Shown: in pieces, positions 1 to 9,157 of the stretch
Numbering within the stretch: the first letter of the stretch is position 1
Layout: every line of letters begins with the position of its first letter
Assembly (NCBI RefSeq): GCF_963678245.1
Contig: NZ_OY782776.1
Span: 248,001 to 312,000, forward strand
DNA from: an uncultured Sunxiuqinia sp.
GTDB taxonomy: Bacteria > Bacteroidota > Bacteroidia > Bacteroidales > Prolixibacteraceae
DNA length: 64,000 bases
Direction of reading: 5' to 3'
Translations under genes and position numbers: made by a program
Notes under the pieces: model-generated
What the model was told of the DNA's origin: nothing
Database searches by the model: none
What the model saw: the letters and a program-made list of their open reading frames with translations, nothing else

Positions 1-23
1 TGTTTACCTTTTTTTAATCTCTG

Positions 24-55
24 TTGTTTAGTTTTATGAAAACTAAATAATTTTG
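24..55 (+). promoter_or_regulatory. Bacteroidota-type promoter for the M48 peptidase gene
   Basis: TTG at 24-26 is followed after 21 bases by TAATTTTG at 48-55, which fits the TAnnTTTG -7 element. The start codon is at 60, so the predicted transcript begins almost on the ATG and the mRNA may be leaderless or nearly so. Confidence 0.5.
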
Positions 56-59
56 CGAA

Positions 60-878
60 ATGAAAAAATTGGAAAACAGGATTCTGGTCATCTTTACAAT
101 TATTGCAGTTATGTCATTGATCCAGTCTTGTAGCACGGTGCCACTAACAGGTCGTAACCAAATTAATTTATTGCCTGAATCAAATATGGTGGAAATGAGT
201 TTGACTAGTTACGAGCAGTTTCTTGATACGAATAAGGTTTCAAGCAATCAAAATCAGGTAGCACTCGTTAAGCGGGTTGGAAAGGATATCTCGATAGCCG
301 TTGAGCAATATTTAAGAGAAAATGGATACGAAAGCTATTTAGATTATTTTGAATGGGAATTTAACTTGATCGAAAGCGATGTCCCTAATGCATGGTGCAT
401 GCCCGGTGGAAAAGTTGTTGTTTACACTGGACTTTTGCCTTTAACAAAAACAGAAGCTGGGTTGGCAGTGGTTATGGGGCATGAAATTGCCCATGCGGTT
501 GCTCGTCATGGTAACGAAAGAATGAGCCATAGCATGTTAGTTCAAATGGGCGGAATAGCCTTGGGTGAAGCTATCAAAGAGAAACCGGATGAGACTCAGG
601 CAATTTTTTCAGCGGCTTTCGGAGTAGGCACTCAAGTTGGTATAATGTTGCCTTTTTCGCGCCAACATGAATACGAAGCCGATAAAATGGGGCTGATTTT
701 CATGGCTATTGCCGGTTATAATCCGCAACAGTCAGTTGCTTTTTGGCAGCGTATGTCTGAAAATGCAGGACAAAAACCGCCAGAACTATTAAGTACTCAC
801 CCCGTAGATGGTAAGCGAATAGCCGCTTTGCAAGAAATTATGCCCACTGCCATGGAATATTATTACAAAAATAATTAA
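60..878 (+). CDS. M48 family zinc metallopeptidase, lipoprotein
   Basis: This is a 272-aa membrane-anchored zinc protease of the M48 (Oma1/LoiP/BepA-like) family. Such proteases work on misfolded envelope proteins. Residues 1-23 form a lipoprotein signal peptide ending at a cysteine (C24), followed by the 'STVPLTGR' start typical of these lipoproteins. The zinc motif HEIAH lies at 141-145, and the downstream EYEAD motif (about 204-208) supplies the third ligand. Length is normal for the short, TPR-less form. The gene stands alone with its own promoter. The start is set by the signal peptide, since the next Met (18) would remove it. The exact substrate cannot be told from the sequence. Confidence 0.92.
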   Translation: MKKLENRILVIFTIIAVMSLIQSCSTVPLTGRNQINLLPESNMVEMSLTSYEQFLDTNKVSSNQNQVALVKRVGKDISIAVEQYLRENGYESYLDYFEWEFNLIESDVPNAWCMPGGKVVVYTGLLPLTKTEAGLAVVMGHEIAHAVARHGNERMSHSMLVQMGGIALGEAIKEKPDETQAIFSAAFGVGTQVGIMLPFSRQHEYEADKMGLIFMAIAGYNPQQSVAFWQRMSENAGQKPPELLSTHPVDGKRIAALQEIMPTAMEYYYKNN

Positions 879-923
879 AATGAACATTTGTTTCTGTTGA
901 AATAATAACCTGTTTATTAACAA

Positions 924-958
924 TTTTGAACTATATTCGAAATTATTTTTTATTTTTG
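924..958 (+). promoter_or_regulatory. Probable promoter for the DUF3276 gene
   Basis: TATTTTTG at 951-958 matches the TAnnTTTG -7 element. A TTTTG at 924-928 lies 22 bases upstream, slightly beyond the usual 19-21 spacing. The gene starts 38 bases downstream. Confidence 0.4.
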
Positions 959-995
959 ATAAATCAATTATGGTAATAATTTAAAATCGAGTAAG

Positions 996-1379
996 ATGGA
1001 TGGCTTTGATAACAATGATGGAAGGCAAGAGGGCGACAGTAACTTCAGACAAGAGATTTTTTCAAAAGCTGTAAGAGCCGGGAAAAGAACGTATTTCTTC
1101 GATGTGAAATCAACTCGCAAAGAGGAGTACTACCTAACAATTACTGAGAGTAAGAAGCGTTACGATCAGGATGGCAAGTATTTCTTTGAGAAGCATAAAG
1201 TTTTCTTATACAAAGAAGATTTTGATAAATTTTCTGATGGACTAGGTGAGGTTATTGACTTCATTAAGGCAAGTCAGTCGATGCAGGACGAAGGAATTGA
1301 AGTTGATATGACAATGCAAGAGGATGAACAACTTGTAAAAGCTAAAGATTATACCAACGTAGATTTTGATGATATTTAA
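996..1379 (+). CDS. DUF3276 / PUR-alpha-like nucleic acid-binding protein
   Basis: This 127-aa protein belongs to the DUF3276 family, the Bacteroidota and spirochaete relatives of PUR-alpha and Borrelia BpuR, which bind single-stranded DNA or RNA. The centre (about 25-95) has the repeat-like pattern RAGKRTYFFDVKST followed by YYLTITESKKRY and a KHKVFLYKEDF strand. These alternating strands form the PUR fold. The termini are acidic and look disordered. It is a single-gene unit with its own promoter and a strong terminator at 1401-1445. A role in RNA- or ssDNA-based regulation is known for the family; the target here is unknown. Confidence 0.88.
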   Translation: MDGFDNNDGRQEGDSNFRQEIFSKAVRAGKRTYFFDVKSTRKEEYYLTITESKKRYDQDGKYFFEKHKVFLYKEDFDKFSDGLGEVIDFIKASQSMQDEGIEVDMTMQEDEQLVKAKDYTNVDFDDI

Positions 1380-1400
1380 AAAATTTACTGTGAAAAAGTA

Positions 1401-1446
1401 AAAGCTGGCTCATCAATTATTTAATTGACGAGCCAGCTTTTTTTAT
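1401..1446. terminator. Bidirectional intrinsic terminator
   Basis: AAAGCTGGCTC at the left pairs with GAGCCAGCTTT at the right, with A-runs and T-runs on the two flanks. It ends the DUF3276 gene on the plus strand and the minus-strand djlA-like operon. Confidence 0.85.
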
Positions 1447-2198
1447 GAGAAACTTCGTTCTTTTTTTAGGTTTTCGTAGGCTTCATTCACTTTTTGGAAT
1501 TTTTCTTTGGCCGCATTCTGAAAATCTTCACCTAAATAGCTGACTTTATCAGGATGGTATTTCATCGCCATTTTTCGATAAGCTTTTTTAACTTCCTCAT
1601 CAGTCGCTCCCTGATCGATCTCTAAAATCTTATATGCTGCATCCGTATTTGGTACAAACATCGATTTGATTGAGTCCAAGTCTTTCGAACTAATCCCCAT
1701 GTTGCTCGCAATTTGCTCAATCATATGGAGTTCACTGGTGTCTACTTTGCCATCGGCTTGTGCGATACCAAATAGAAAGTGCAAGAGTTGTAACCGCGAA
1801 GAATAATCCATATTCTTTTGGATCTGTTGACAAACATCTGCAACCGGGATATTCTGATTTAGCAGGTTGCGAAGCATTTTTACTGCTTCCTGTGCCGAAC
1901 TTGCTCCAAATGATCGTACAAAAAACTGTTTAACGTAGTCAAGTTCTGACTTTAAAACCTTTCCATCGGCTTTCATAACGGCAGCAACTAGGACTAGCAA
2001 GCTCATCACATAGCCTCCCGTGGTTGTAGTTCTTTGCCCGTAAGGCGAGTGGGTTCTATTTCCTGAAAAATTATTGTTTTGAGGAGAAGTCGCCTCGTTG
2101 TCGACCATGCTTCCAACAACAAAACCAACAATTCCTCCAATTGGGCCGAAAAATGCCCATCCTAGTCCTCCGGCAACCCATTTTGCAAATTTACCCAT
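1443..2198 (-). CDS. TerB/DjlA-like co-chaperone with C-terminal J domain
   Basis: The 251-aa product starts with a glycine-rich hydrophobic segment (about 5-35: [17 protein letters not shown]), which probably inserts into the membrane. A TerB-like helical domain follows (about 60-175), with two repeats of the type '[14 protein letters not shown]' and '[14 protein letters not shown]'. A J domain at about 185-251 carries the HPD motif (YHPDK) needed to stimulate DnaK. The order TM-TerB-DnaJ is that of DjlA. It overlaps the upstream coaE gene by 8 bases and is the last gene of the minus-strand operon. Which DnaK clients it serves is not visible. Confidence 0.88.
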   Translation of the reverse strand: MGKFAKWVAGGLGWAFFGPIGGIVGFVVGSMVDNEATSPQNNNFSGNRTHSPYGQRTTTTGGYVMSLLVLVAAVMKADGKVLKSELDYVKQFFVRSFGASSAQEAVKMLRNLLNQNIPVADVCQQIQKNMDYSSRLQLLHFLFGIAQADGKVDTSELHMIEQIASNMGISSKDLDSIKSMFVPNTDAAYKILEIDQGATDEEVKKAYRKMAMKYHPDKVSYLGEDFQNAAKEKFQKVNEAYENLKKERSFS

Positions 2199-2805
2199 GT
2201 AATCTAAATTTTTTATCTAATTCAAGTAATATAGGAACGATAAGCTCCCGATTATTATTATCAATAGTCATATTGGCCAGTTGAATCTTTTTTTCATCCG
2301 GCCACTGCTTTGAGATTCTTTCTTTGATTTGTTCTGCTGTACTATTATCTCTTTTCATCACCCATTCAATTCGCTGTTGTTCTGTAGCGATAACCAGAAT
2401 ATTGAAATCCATCATTTCATAAAAACCACTTTCAAACAAAATGGCAGCTTCGTGTACAATGTAAGCTGAGTTTTGACGATTACACCATTCAAAAAAGAAC
2501 TTCCGTACTTCAGGGTGGATGATGGAGTTGACCTTTTTCAATAAAGATGGCGAATTAAAAATGATGTCAGCTAGTTTTTTTCGGTCAACTGTATGATTTG
2601 AAAGGTAAATGTCTTTTCCAAAATGAAAAATCATTTGACTACGAACCTGAGATGACTCATTTAAAATTCGTTTAGCTTCCAGATCGGCGCTAAAAACAGG
2701 AATGCCAATTGTTTTAAAGAAGTTACAGATGGTTGTTTTGCCACTGCCAATTCCTCCGGTAATTCCAACTTTGTATATATTTTTATTTTTCAATGAGGTA
2801 TTCAA
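2191..2805 (-). CDS. coaE: Dephospho-CoA kinase
   Basis: This cytosolic enzyme phosphorylates dephospho-CoA with ATP, the last step of coenzyme A synthesis. The 204-aa protein has a P-loop GGIGSGKT at 17-24 and a CoaE-type core: an aspartate in the [10 protein letters not shown] region, an '[10 protein letters not shown]' segment and a [11 protein letters not shown] strand. Length is normal. It overlaps the ybbR-like gene upstream by 23 bases and the djlA-like gene downstream by 8, so the three are surely co-transcribed. The placement after yajC and ybbR is common in Bacteroidota. Confidence 0.95.
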   Translation of the reverse strand: MNTSLKNKNIYKVGITGGIGSGKTTICNFFKTIGIPVFSADLEAKRILNESSQVRSQMIFHFGKDIYLSNHTVDRKKLADIIFNSPSLLKKVNSIIHPEVRKFFFEWCNRQNSAYIVHEAAILFESGFYEMMDFNILVIATEQQRIEWVMKRDNSTAEQIKERISKQWPDEKKIQLANMTIDNNNRELIVPILLELDKKFRLHG

Positions 2806-3778
2806 TTCTTAAAGGCAAATAACTGGTTGATTTTAAATTTAGTGGCATCATCGTCAGAGTTACTGGCAGATAATCATCTTTATTCTTGATGTTTTCGTAG
2901 GAAACACTAGCATGAAAATCTTTAGGCGAAATTTCTGCAAATCGACTCAGACCAACCAAGAAGCTAAGTTTCACTTCTGAAGGGAACAGGTTTACTTTTA
3001 CGCTGTCAGGCAAACCGTCAATCGAAATTGGAACTGCCAATTCCTTTTCGGTGTATTCTTCCACCGGAATTTGAACGACTACGCGTTTGGGCGAAAAATC
3101 AACCTTTTTAATGGTCTTTAGCGAAACATTTCGCTGGGTTAACTGATCTAATGCTTTGTATTTTTGCGCTACTGTTTCAATTACTTTTAGTGTATCCAAA
3201 ATTGATTTTGGACCTTGTACCCTGACCGAATCGGGCTTTACTTTTATTTTATCGTAAAGGTAGTGTTGCTTTTTTAGTTGCAAGTTGACATCTGGGACAA
3301 CCTTTTTGGTTTGAGTTACAATTTGATCGAACTTAAAATAGATGGTGTCGGGGTGAACGCCAGTAATATTTAATTCGTTACTCAGTTGGTTTGCTATCTT
3401 GCTTCGAAATTGTCTGCTCGAAAATGCATAGTTTGATCGACTGCTGTCAGCCATTATCTTGCCGCCATAATCATTGATGTTGAAGATGAGTGGCGAAAAA
3501 GCTACGCTCAATTTATAACGAAGCAAGGTAAATCCATAAGATTGAACATCTAAGGTGAAGTGACTTGGCGGCTCATTAATTAGGATTTTGTTTTTGGGGA
3601 GATTGGTATAACTTACCGGAAACGAAAGTTCAACGGTATATTCTTTCTCCAAAGCATTTAGCAACCAAAGAACGGATGCAATACCAACACAAATTAGATA
3701 AATGACCAATTTGCGATCATTTTTAATTGTAAACTTTTCTGCAAAGTTCTGAAGCTTATGTATCCATTTGTTTTCCAC
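2783..3778 (-). CDS. YbbR-like domain protein
   Basis: The 331-aa protein has one N-terminal membrane helix (about 24-44) and an extracytoplasmic part with YbbR-type beta repeats. Recurrent signatures are 'VRVQGPKSILDTL', 'VPDVNLQL' and 'AVPISIDGLPDSVKVNLFPSEVKLSFLVG'. In Firmicutes, YbbR/CdaR modulates the c-di-AMP cyclase CdaA. No cyclase gene is seen nearby, so that role is not shown here. The gene lies between yajC and coaE in a minus-strand operon, and a hairpin terminator just upstream (3791-3823) may reduce read-through from yajC. Confidence 0.8.
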   Translation of the reverse strand: MENKWIHKLQNFAEKFTIKNDRKLVIYLICVGIASVLWLLNALEKEYTVELSFPVSYTNLPKNKILINEPPSHFTLDVQSYGFTLLRYKLSVAFSPLIFNINDYGGKIMADSSRSNYAFSSRQFRSKIANQLSNELNITGVHPDTIYFKFDQIVTQTKKVVPDVNLQLKKQHYLYDKIKVKPDSVRVQGPKSILDTLKVIETVAQKYKALDQLTQRNVSLKTIKKVDFSPKRVVVQIPVEEYTEKELAVPISIDGLPDSVKVNLFPSEVKLSFLVGLSRFAEISPKDFHASVSYENIKNKDDYLPVTLTMMPLNLKSTSYLPLRIEYLIEK

Positions 3779-3790
3779 GTAATCAAAGAT

Positions 3791-3823
3791 AAAAAAAAAG
3801 GGTTGACTAGTAGCAGCCGACCC
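3791..3823 (-). terminator. Intrinsic terminator or attenuator after yajC
   Basis: Read on the minus strand, GGGTCGGCTG pairs imperfectly with the segment ending in ACCC and is followed by nine T residues (3791-3799). It lies between yajC and the ybbR-like gene, so read-through would set the ratio between the two halves of the operon. Confidence 0.65.
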
Positions 3824-3848
3824 TCTTAGTCTTTTTCAAAAAATGCAA

Positions 3849-4166
3849 TTACTTTTGAGCAGGCACATCTGCCATATCTTTTACAACAGCACTCTTGTCT
3901 ACACGAATTTTCACATTGTCGTCAACCTGAAGAAGGATATAATGGTCTTTAATTTCAACAATTTTACCGTAAATACCACCTGTTGTTACAACTTTATCTC
4001 CTTTGGCAAGACTCTCGCGGAATTTTCTCAGCTCTTTTTGTTTTTTCATCTGTGGTCTGATCATGAAGAAATAAAACACAACAATGATCAGGATCAAAGG
4101 CAAGAAGGTTGTAATTGGGTTACCACCTTCTGCTCCGGGTTGAGGAGCCATTAATAAATAATTCAT
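3849..4166 (-). CDS. yajC: Preprotein translocase accessory subunit YajC
   Basis: YajC is a small inner-membrane partner of SecDF-YidC in the Sec pathway. The 105-aa product has an N-terminal membrane helix (about 18-40, ITTFLPLILIIVVFYFFMI) followed at once by the family signature RPQMKKQKELRKFRESLAKGD. The C-terminal part contains the conserved VVTTGGIYGKIVEI strand pattern. Size is typical. It follows the DUF1573 gene by 11 bases. Confidence 0.95.
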   Translation of the reverse strand: MNYLLMAPQPGAEGGNPITTFLPLILIIVVFYFFMIRPQMKKQKELRKFRESLAKGDKVVTTGGIYGKIVEIKDHYILLQVDDNVKIRVDKSAVVKDMADVPAQK

Positions 4167-4177
4167 CTTTTAATTCT

Positions 4178-4693
4178 TTAGTTTTTACTGTATAAATTTA
4201 TAATCTCATTTTCAACTGTCGCTGCAATCGCGATTTTGCTTTTTTTATCCTCTATGTTCGAATAGACTACAATTTCTTTGTAAATTCGTCCAGTTTCGCC
4301 TGAGCTGTTAAAAACAACTTCAATAAAATCGGAAGTTCCTGCTTCAATCGCTTGCTGTGGGAAATTAACTTCCAAACATCCACAATCTTTTTCAATTTTG
4401 TCGATGATCAAAGGACCATTTCCGGAATTCAAAAATCTAAAATTGTAAGCGACCACTTCTCCAGCTTGAAGACTTCCAAAATTATGGAATTCTTCCTGAA
4501 ACTCAAACTTTGGATTCCCTAAGTTTGAAGGCGGTTTGTTCGCTGCCTTATTCCCCGTATTCTGACAGGAAACAAGTGCTATCAGGCAAAGCATCATTAA
4601 GCATTTTGTTATCCCTTTAATTATTAAATTGGATGCCGATCGTTTTCGCCGAGCTGTCTGCTGTCTGATTTCTAAAACTCCATTCAAAATCAC
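4178..4693 (-). CDS. DUF1573 domain protein, probable lipoprotein
   Basis: Residues about 60-165 form a DUF1573 domain, an Ig-like fold seen in many Bacteroidota secreted proteins, with FHNFGSLQAGEVVAYNFRFLN and IEKDCGCLEVNFP. A lipobox-like LVSC ends a hydrophobic stretch at about residue 43. The listed start is a GTG overlapping the nusB stop by one base (TAGTG), which argues for translational coupling. It gives an unusually long, basic N-region before the hydrophobic core. The next ATG codons (residues 33-34) would leave too short a signal. Function is unknown, but the position between nusB and yajC is conserved in the phylum. Confidence 0.8.
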   Translation of the reverse strand: MILNGVLEIRQQTARRKRSASNLIIKGITKCLMMLCLIALVSCQNTGNKAANKPPSNLGNPKFEFQEEFHNFGSLQAGEVVAYNFRFLNSGNGPLIIDKIEKDCGCLEVNFPQQAIEAGTSDFIEVVFNSSGETGRIYKEIVVYSNIEDKKSKIAIAATVENEIINLYSKN

Positions 4694-5664
4694 TATTTTT
4701 TGTCTTTCGGCTGATCATCTTCGCCAATCAGTCCACGCCCCGCTTTCAAGATTCTATTTTCGGTTTTAAGCGCTTTCAGGGCTTTATCCAGAATTCCATT
4801 AATAAAATTCCGGCTCTTTTTTGTGCTGTAATATTTCGAAAGCTCAATATACTCGTTTAGTGTAACTTTTGTCGGGATAGATGGAAAATACAGAAATTCT
4901 GAAATGGCCATTTCCAAAATCAATTCATCAATAAATGCAATTCGTTCAACATCCCAATTTACCGTGTATGCGGTCACTACTTCTTTCAGTTCATCATGAT
5001 TTATTACTGATTTTCGGTAAAGGTCTTTGGCAAATTGACGATCCTCTTCATCTTTAAACATCGGCAATAATGCTTGGCGTTCACCTGAAAAATCTTTAAA
5101 CTTTTTGATGGTTTTCAAAATCATACTAACAACAAAGTCCAGATCATCATTCCAGTAGATACTCTGCTCTTCCAAAATATTAACCAAATCTTCTGATTGC
5201 AATATAACCTCTGCAAAAAGCTGTTCCACGAATTTCCTATCCGCTTGGTATGAACTTTCAGGGGCTGTCATGTAGCCCTTGAAGAATTCAGTGTCAATCA
5301 GTTGTATGTATATTTTTTTAACGAACTCTGGCTCGTTAACCCAACTCAATTTAGATTGTGCCAAGTATTTATTCAGTTGTTCATTATCTTTTAACTGATT
5401 GATTAGCCTATTTCGAACAAGTCGTGTATTGGGATTCAAATCTTCTTCGGTCGGAAAGTGCTTTTTCTTCCTAAGTTCAATCACTGCTTCAGCATGTTTG
5501 CTGATTTCAATCACTAGGTCAAATAAATAATGGTAAAGGTCGTATGTTTTCTGGAGACTGAAGAACAACTCTTTCTCCGTATTGTTGATCGATTTTTCAG
5601 GTGAAGTATAAAAGGCGTATAAAACCTGTAAAACTTTTATGCGAATAATTCTTCTGCTAATCAT
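4693..5664 (-). CDS. nusB: Transcription antitermination factor NusB
   Basis: NusB binds boxA RNA with S10 (NusE) and supports antitermination of rRNA operons. The C-terminal half has the NusB core, ending in WDVERIAFIDELILEMAISEFLYFP, TKVTLNEYIELSKYYSTKKSRNFINGILDKAL. At 323 aa it is about twice the proteobacterial length. The long N-terminal extension is usual for Bacteroidota. I chose the ATG at 5664 (MISRRIIRIKVLQVLYAFYT) because the family begins there; an upstream in-frame ATG at 5709 would add 15 unrelated residues. It heads the minus-strand operon with DUF1573 and yajC. Confidence 0.92.
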   Translation of the reverse strand: MISRRIIRIKVLQVLYAFYTSPEKSINNTEKELFFSLQKTYDLYHYLFDLVIEISKHAEAVIELRKKKHFPTEEDLNPNTRLVRNRLINQLKDNEQLNKYLAQSKLSWVNEPEFVKKIYIQLIDTEFFKGYMTAPESSYQADRKFVEQLFAEVILQSEDLVNILEEQSIYWNDDLDFVVSMILKTIKKFKDFSGERQALLPMFKDEEDRQFAKDLYRKSVINHDELKEVVTAYTVNWDVERIAFIDELILEMAISEFLYFPSIPTKVTLNEYIELSKYYSTKKSRNFINGILDKALKALKTENRILKAGRGLIGEDDQPKDKK

Positions 5665-5731
5665 TGTCTTAGAACTAGTTTTTTCTTTGGAGGGGGCAAA
5701 GTTACACAATTTCTTTTCTGCTGTTCAACAT

Positions 5732-6463
5732 CTACTCGTTTTTTTCATTTTTCTGACCGAAATACTCGTTAGTGTTGCTTGTGGTGTAAATTGTTGCGTC
5801 GTTCTCTACGGTTTCATCCTCTTCATCGGGTTCATCTTCCCAGTCGTAGTGTGGGCGCTGTGGCCCTTGTTTACGAAAATAAATACTTAACAACAGTCCA
5901 CTGACACTTCCCCATAAATGGCTTTCCCAGGAAACATCGGGTTTTAAGGGAAAGATTCCCCAGAACATTCCGCCATAAAGAAAAACTACAATAATGGCGA
6001 TCGTTAATAGCTTGACGTCATTGCGGAAAATCCCGCTAAAAAACAGGAACGAAGCAAGTCCATAAACTACCCCGCTAGCTCCAATGTGCCAGGCGTCGCG
6101 ACCGCCAAGCCAAACGCAGAGCCCAGAAAGAATATAAATCAATATGAAAATACGGTAGGCCAGTTTCCGATAAAAATAGAACAAGGCAAGCGAGAGTACA
6201 AAAAATGGAATGGAGTTAGCCGCCAGGTGTTTATATCCACTGTGGATGAATGGCGAAAAAAGAATTCCTTTCAATCCTTCCAATTTGAGCGGAAAGATAC
6301 CATAAACGGCAAGTTCGACATCGATGGTCGATTCAACTAAAAATATCAGCCAAAAGGCGAGAAGGAAAAGACTTGGAAACACCAAACTGTGTTTAAATAT
6401 TCTCTTTTCCAATTCAGGATCGGTGGTTTCATGTTTTGGTGGGAAATAGTGGAATAAGCCCAT
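5732..6463 (-). CDS. Rhomboid family intramembrane serine protease
   Basis: The 243-aa membrane protein has six or so hydrophobic helices and the rhomboid catalytic dyad. Ser130 lies in the GASG motif (128-131, preceded by WHI) and His182 in ESHLWGSVSGL. An HSGYKHLAAN segment near residue 75 matches the conserved H-x3-H-x2-N region of the family. The C-terminal tail (about 205-243) is acidic and cytoplasmic. It begins one base after the stop of the threonine aldolase gene, so the two are co-transcribed. Substrates are unknown. Confidence 0.9.
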   Translation of the reverse strand: MGLFHYFPPKHETTDPELEKRIFKHSLVFPSLFLLAFWLIFLVESTIDVELAVYGIFPLKLEGLKGILFSPFIHSGYKHLAANSIPFFVLSLALFYFYRKLAYRIFILIYILSGLCVWLGGRDAWHIGASGVVYGLASFLFFSGIFRNDVKLLTIAIIVVFLYGGMFWGIFPLKPDVSWESHLWGSVSGLLLSIYFRKQGPQRPHYDWEDEPDEEDETVENDATIYTTSNTNEYFGQKNEKNE

Positions 6464-7486
6464 TTAAAGTAGTTTGTTAATTAAATTCACAAAACCGTTG
6501 ATGTCTTCTTCGGTTGTATCGAAGGAGGTCATCCATCGTACTTCCGAAGTGGATTCGTCCCAAATATAAAAGAAGTATTGCTCCTGTAATTTAGGGATCA
6601 CTTCCTTTGGAAGAATGGCGAAAACACCATTGGCTTCTGTTTTTTGTGTTAGCTTAGCTTTGCCGGTTTTCAATACCTCCTGCTCCAGCAATTTAGCCAT
6701 TTTATTGGCGTGCTGCGCATTTTTCTTCCACAACTCATTTTCGAAGTAGGCTAAAAACTGGGCGCTCACAAAACGCATTTTCGAAAAAAGCTGCATGCTT
6801 TGTTTTCTAATATATTTTGTGTTTGCTGTAAGTTCAGGATTGAAAAATAAAACGGCCTCGCCCATCAGCATACCATTTTTAGTGCCTCCAAATGAAAGCA
6901 GGTCAACTCCGGCATTTTTGGTGAATGTTTTAAACGGAAGATCCAGAGCTGCTGCTGCATTTGCAATTCGAGCGCCATCCATGTGCAGAAACATCCCAAA
7001 TTCATGTGCTAGTTCACTAATTGCTTTTATTTCTTCAACTGAATAAACAGTACCCAACTCTGTAACTTGAGAAATAGAAATAACTTTAGGTTGTGAGTGA
7101 TGTTCGAAGTCAAATCCATGAAGGTGTTTGCGAATTTCTTTTGGGGTGATTTTTCCTTTTTCAGAAGGAACAGGCAATAACTTGCATCCGGTAAATTTTT
7201 CGGGAGCACCACATTCGTCGACCTGAATATGAGCGGTGTCGGCACAAATGATGGAATTGAACGAGTTTGTGACGGTAGATAAGCCCAACACATTGGCACC
7301 TGTTCCGTTAAATACGAAAAATACTTCGGTGGCGCTCCCAAATTCTTTCTTAAATAACTGAATGGCATCGGTGGTAATTGGGTCGTCTCCATATCCTTTC
7401 ATGTGCCCCTTGTTTGCCGTATTAATTGCTTCCAGAATTTCAGGGTGTACTCCTGCGTTATTGTCGCTTGCAAAGCCTCTACTCAT
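6464..7486 (-). CDS. ltaE: Low-specificity L-threonine aldolase
   Basis: This PLP enzyme cleaves threonine to glycine and acetaldehyde. The 340-aa sequence starts MSRGFASDNNAGVHPEIL, shows GYGDDP near 31-36 and HMDGARIANAAAAL at about 168-181, and has the PLP lysine K203 in SFGGTKNG. Length matches the beta-eliminating lyase/threonine aldolase family. It is the first gene of a two-gene unit with the rhomboid protease. Aldolase versus other members of the family (for example tryptophanase-like) is decided by the GGTKNG context and the size. Confidence 0.92.
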   Translation of the reverse strand: MSRGFASDNNAGVHPEILEAINTANKGHMKGYGDDPITTDAIQLFKKEFGSATEVFFVFNGTGANVLGLSTVTNSFNSIICADTAHIQVDECGAPEKFTGCKLLPVPSEKGKITPKEIRKHLHGFDFEHHSQPKVISISQVTELGTVYSVEEIKAISELAHEFGMFLHMDGARIANAAAALDLPFKTFTKNAGVDLLSFGGTKNGMLMGEAVLFFNPELTANTKYIRKQSMQLFSKMRFVSAQFLAYFENELWKKNAQHANKMAKLLEQEVLKTGKAKLTQKTEANGVFAILPKEVIPKLQEQYFFYIWDESTSEVRWMTSFDTTEEDINGFVNLINKLL

Positions 7487-7711
7487 GCGTTTGTTTTTAT
7501 TGGGTTGCTAACAATTTAAAAGTATTCGTGTTTTATTATTATCGTCTGTTTCCTATTTTCAGAAGAGAAAAGTGAAAGGAAGCAGATTGATGTATAAAAG
7601 AAATGAAAAATTTAGTCTGAACAAAATCGTTATTTGATAGATTTTTGTGTTCAGCTAACACTTCAAATTGATAGAAAGCTAGTTGGTATAATTGATAGAA
7701 ATCACCTAACG

Positions 7712-9025
7712 ATGAAAGAGAAAATTAACTTGTTCTGGTTTCGGCGCGATTTACGAATCGAGGATAATCACGGATTGTTTCAGGCTCTTCGTGCGGGAAA
7801 GCCGGTGTTACCCATTTTTATTTTCGATACGCAAATTATTGGCGATTTGAATGACGATGATAGTCGTGTCGAGTTCATCACTCAGGAGGTTAACCGCTTA
7901 AAGCAAGAGTTTGAGCGTTTCAATAGTTCTTTTTGGATCTATCAGGGAAAGCCAATAAATGCCTTTAAGCGGCTCTGGGTTGAATATGATATTGAAGGTG
8001 TCTATGTCAACGAAGATTATGAGCCGGCGACCCGCGAAAGAGATGAAAAAATCAGACAGTTTTTGAACTCAAGCAAGGTTCAGTTTTATGAGTTTAAGGA
8101 TCAACAGATATTCCATAAAGATGATGTGCTGAAAGCAGACGGGAAGCCATACACGGTATTTACTCCGTACAGCAAAATGTGGAAAAAAAAGCTGACTGAC
8201 GAAGACTTGAAAAGTTTTCTTTCGGAGAACCATTTGGACTGTTTACTGAAAATGGAGCCATTGAAACCCGTTACGCTGCGCGATTTGGGTTTTAGACGGG
8301 GTAGCATTGCCATACCGAAAAAGAAAATAGATATAAGCATCTTGAAAAATTATGAAGTCGATCGTGATTTTCCGGCCAAAGAGGGTACTTCTCGGTTGGG
8401 TATTCATCTGCGGTTTGGAACCATCAGTATTCGGGAACTGGTTCGAAAGGCCCTGGAATATTCGCCCGTTTTTTTGAATGAATTAATTTGGCGGAATTTT
8501 TATGCCGATATTTTGTATCATTTCCCACATGTTGAAAAACGATCGTTTAAAGCAGCTTACGATCATATTTCATGGATCAATTCGGAAAAAGAATTTGCTC
8601 GCTGGTGTAGCGGAACTTCCGGATATCCGCTGGTTGATGCGGGCATGCGTCAGTTGAACGAAACCGGCTACATGCACAATCGTATTCGGATGGTGACCGC
8701 CAGTTTTTTGTGCAAGCACCTGCTAATCGACTGGCGATGGGGCGAAGCATACTTTGCCGAAAAATTATTGGATTACGAATTGGCCAGCAATAATGGCGGC
8801 TGGCAATGGGCTGCCGGAACAGGATGCGATGCAGCTCCTTATTTCCGGATTTTTAATCCGACCTTGCAAACCAGGAAATTTGATCCTGACTTGGTATATC
8901 TCCGGCAATGGGTTCCCGAATTCGACGAACTCACTTATCCACATCCCATGGTCGACCATAAAATGGCTCGCCAACGGGCAATTGATACTTACAAAAAGGC
9001 ATTAGACGAAGTAAGGAAGAGGTGA
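7712..9025 (+). CDS. phr: Deoxyribodipyrimidine photolyase (cryptochrome/photolyase family)
   Basis: It repairs UV-induced cyclobutane pyrimidine dimers using FADH- and light. The protein (437 aa from this start) opens with LFWFRRDLRIEDNHGL, the antenna-domain start. FAD-domain motifs follow: TSRLGIHLRFGTISIREL, LNELIWRNFYADIL, WCSGTSGYPLVDAGMRQL, GYMHNRIRMVTASFL and NNGGWQWAAGTGCDAAPYF, with the tryptophans of the electron chain. An in-frame ATG at 7634 would add 26 residues with no family match, so 7712 is preferred. The motifs fit class I CPD photolyase; a cryptochrome role cannot be fully excluded. Confidence 0.93.
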   Translation: MKEKINLFWFRRDLRIEDNHGLFQALRAGKPVLPIFIFDTQIIGDLNDDDSRVEFITQEVNRLKQEFERFNSSFWIYQGKPINAFKRLWVEYDIEGVYVNEDYEPATRERDEKIRQFLNSSKVQFYEFKDQQIFHKDDVLKADGKPYTVFTPYSKMWKKKLTDEDLKSFLSENHLDCLLKMEPLKPVTLRDLGFRRGSIAIPKKKIDISILKNYEVDRDFPAKEGTSRLGIHLRFGTISIRELVRKALEYSPVFLNELIWRNFYADILYHFPHVEKRSFKAAYDHISWINSEKEFARWCSGTSGYPLVDAGMRQLNETGYMHNRIRMVTASFLCKHLLIDWRWGEAYFAEKLLDYELASNNGGWQWAAGTGCDAAPYFRIFNPTLQTRKFDPDLVYLRQWVPEFDELTYPHPMVDHKMARQRAIDTYKKALDEVRKR

Positions 9026-9086
9026 ATGAATTATTGGATATTTACCTGTGAACTTATCGAATGGGGCATCTCGCAACACCCAATAC

Positions 9087-9121
9087 AAAAAAATAAGGTC
9101 ACCGATTTTTAAGTGACCTTA
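9087..9121 (-). terminator. Intrinsic terminator of the peroxidase gene
   Basis: TAAGGTCAC (9094-9102) pairs with GTGACCTTA (9113-9121). On the minus strand the hairpin is followed by seven T residues (9087-9093). Confidence 0.85.
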
Positions 9122-9157
9122 TCCATTGAAACCAATTTCGCTATTTGTAGCTATGTT

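Noticed and set aside
3843-4154. A plus-strand frame opposite yajC.
   Set aside because: Antisense to a clearly conserved gene, with no protein-like composition.
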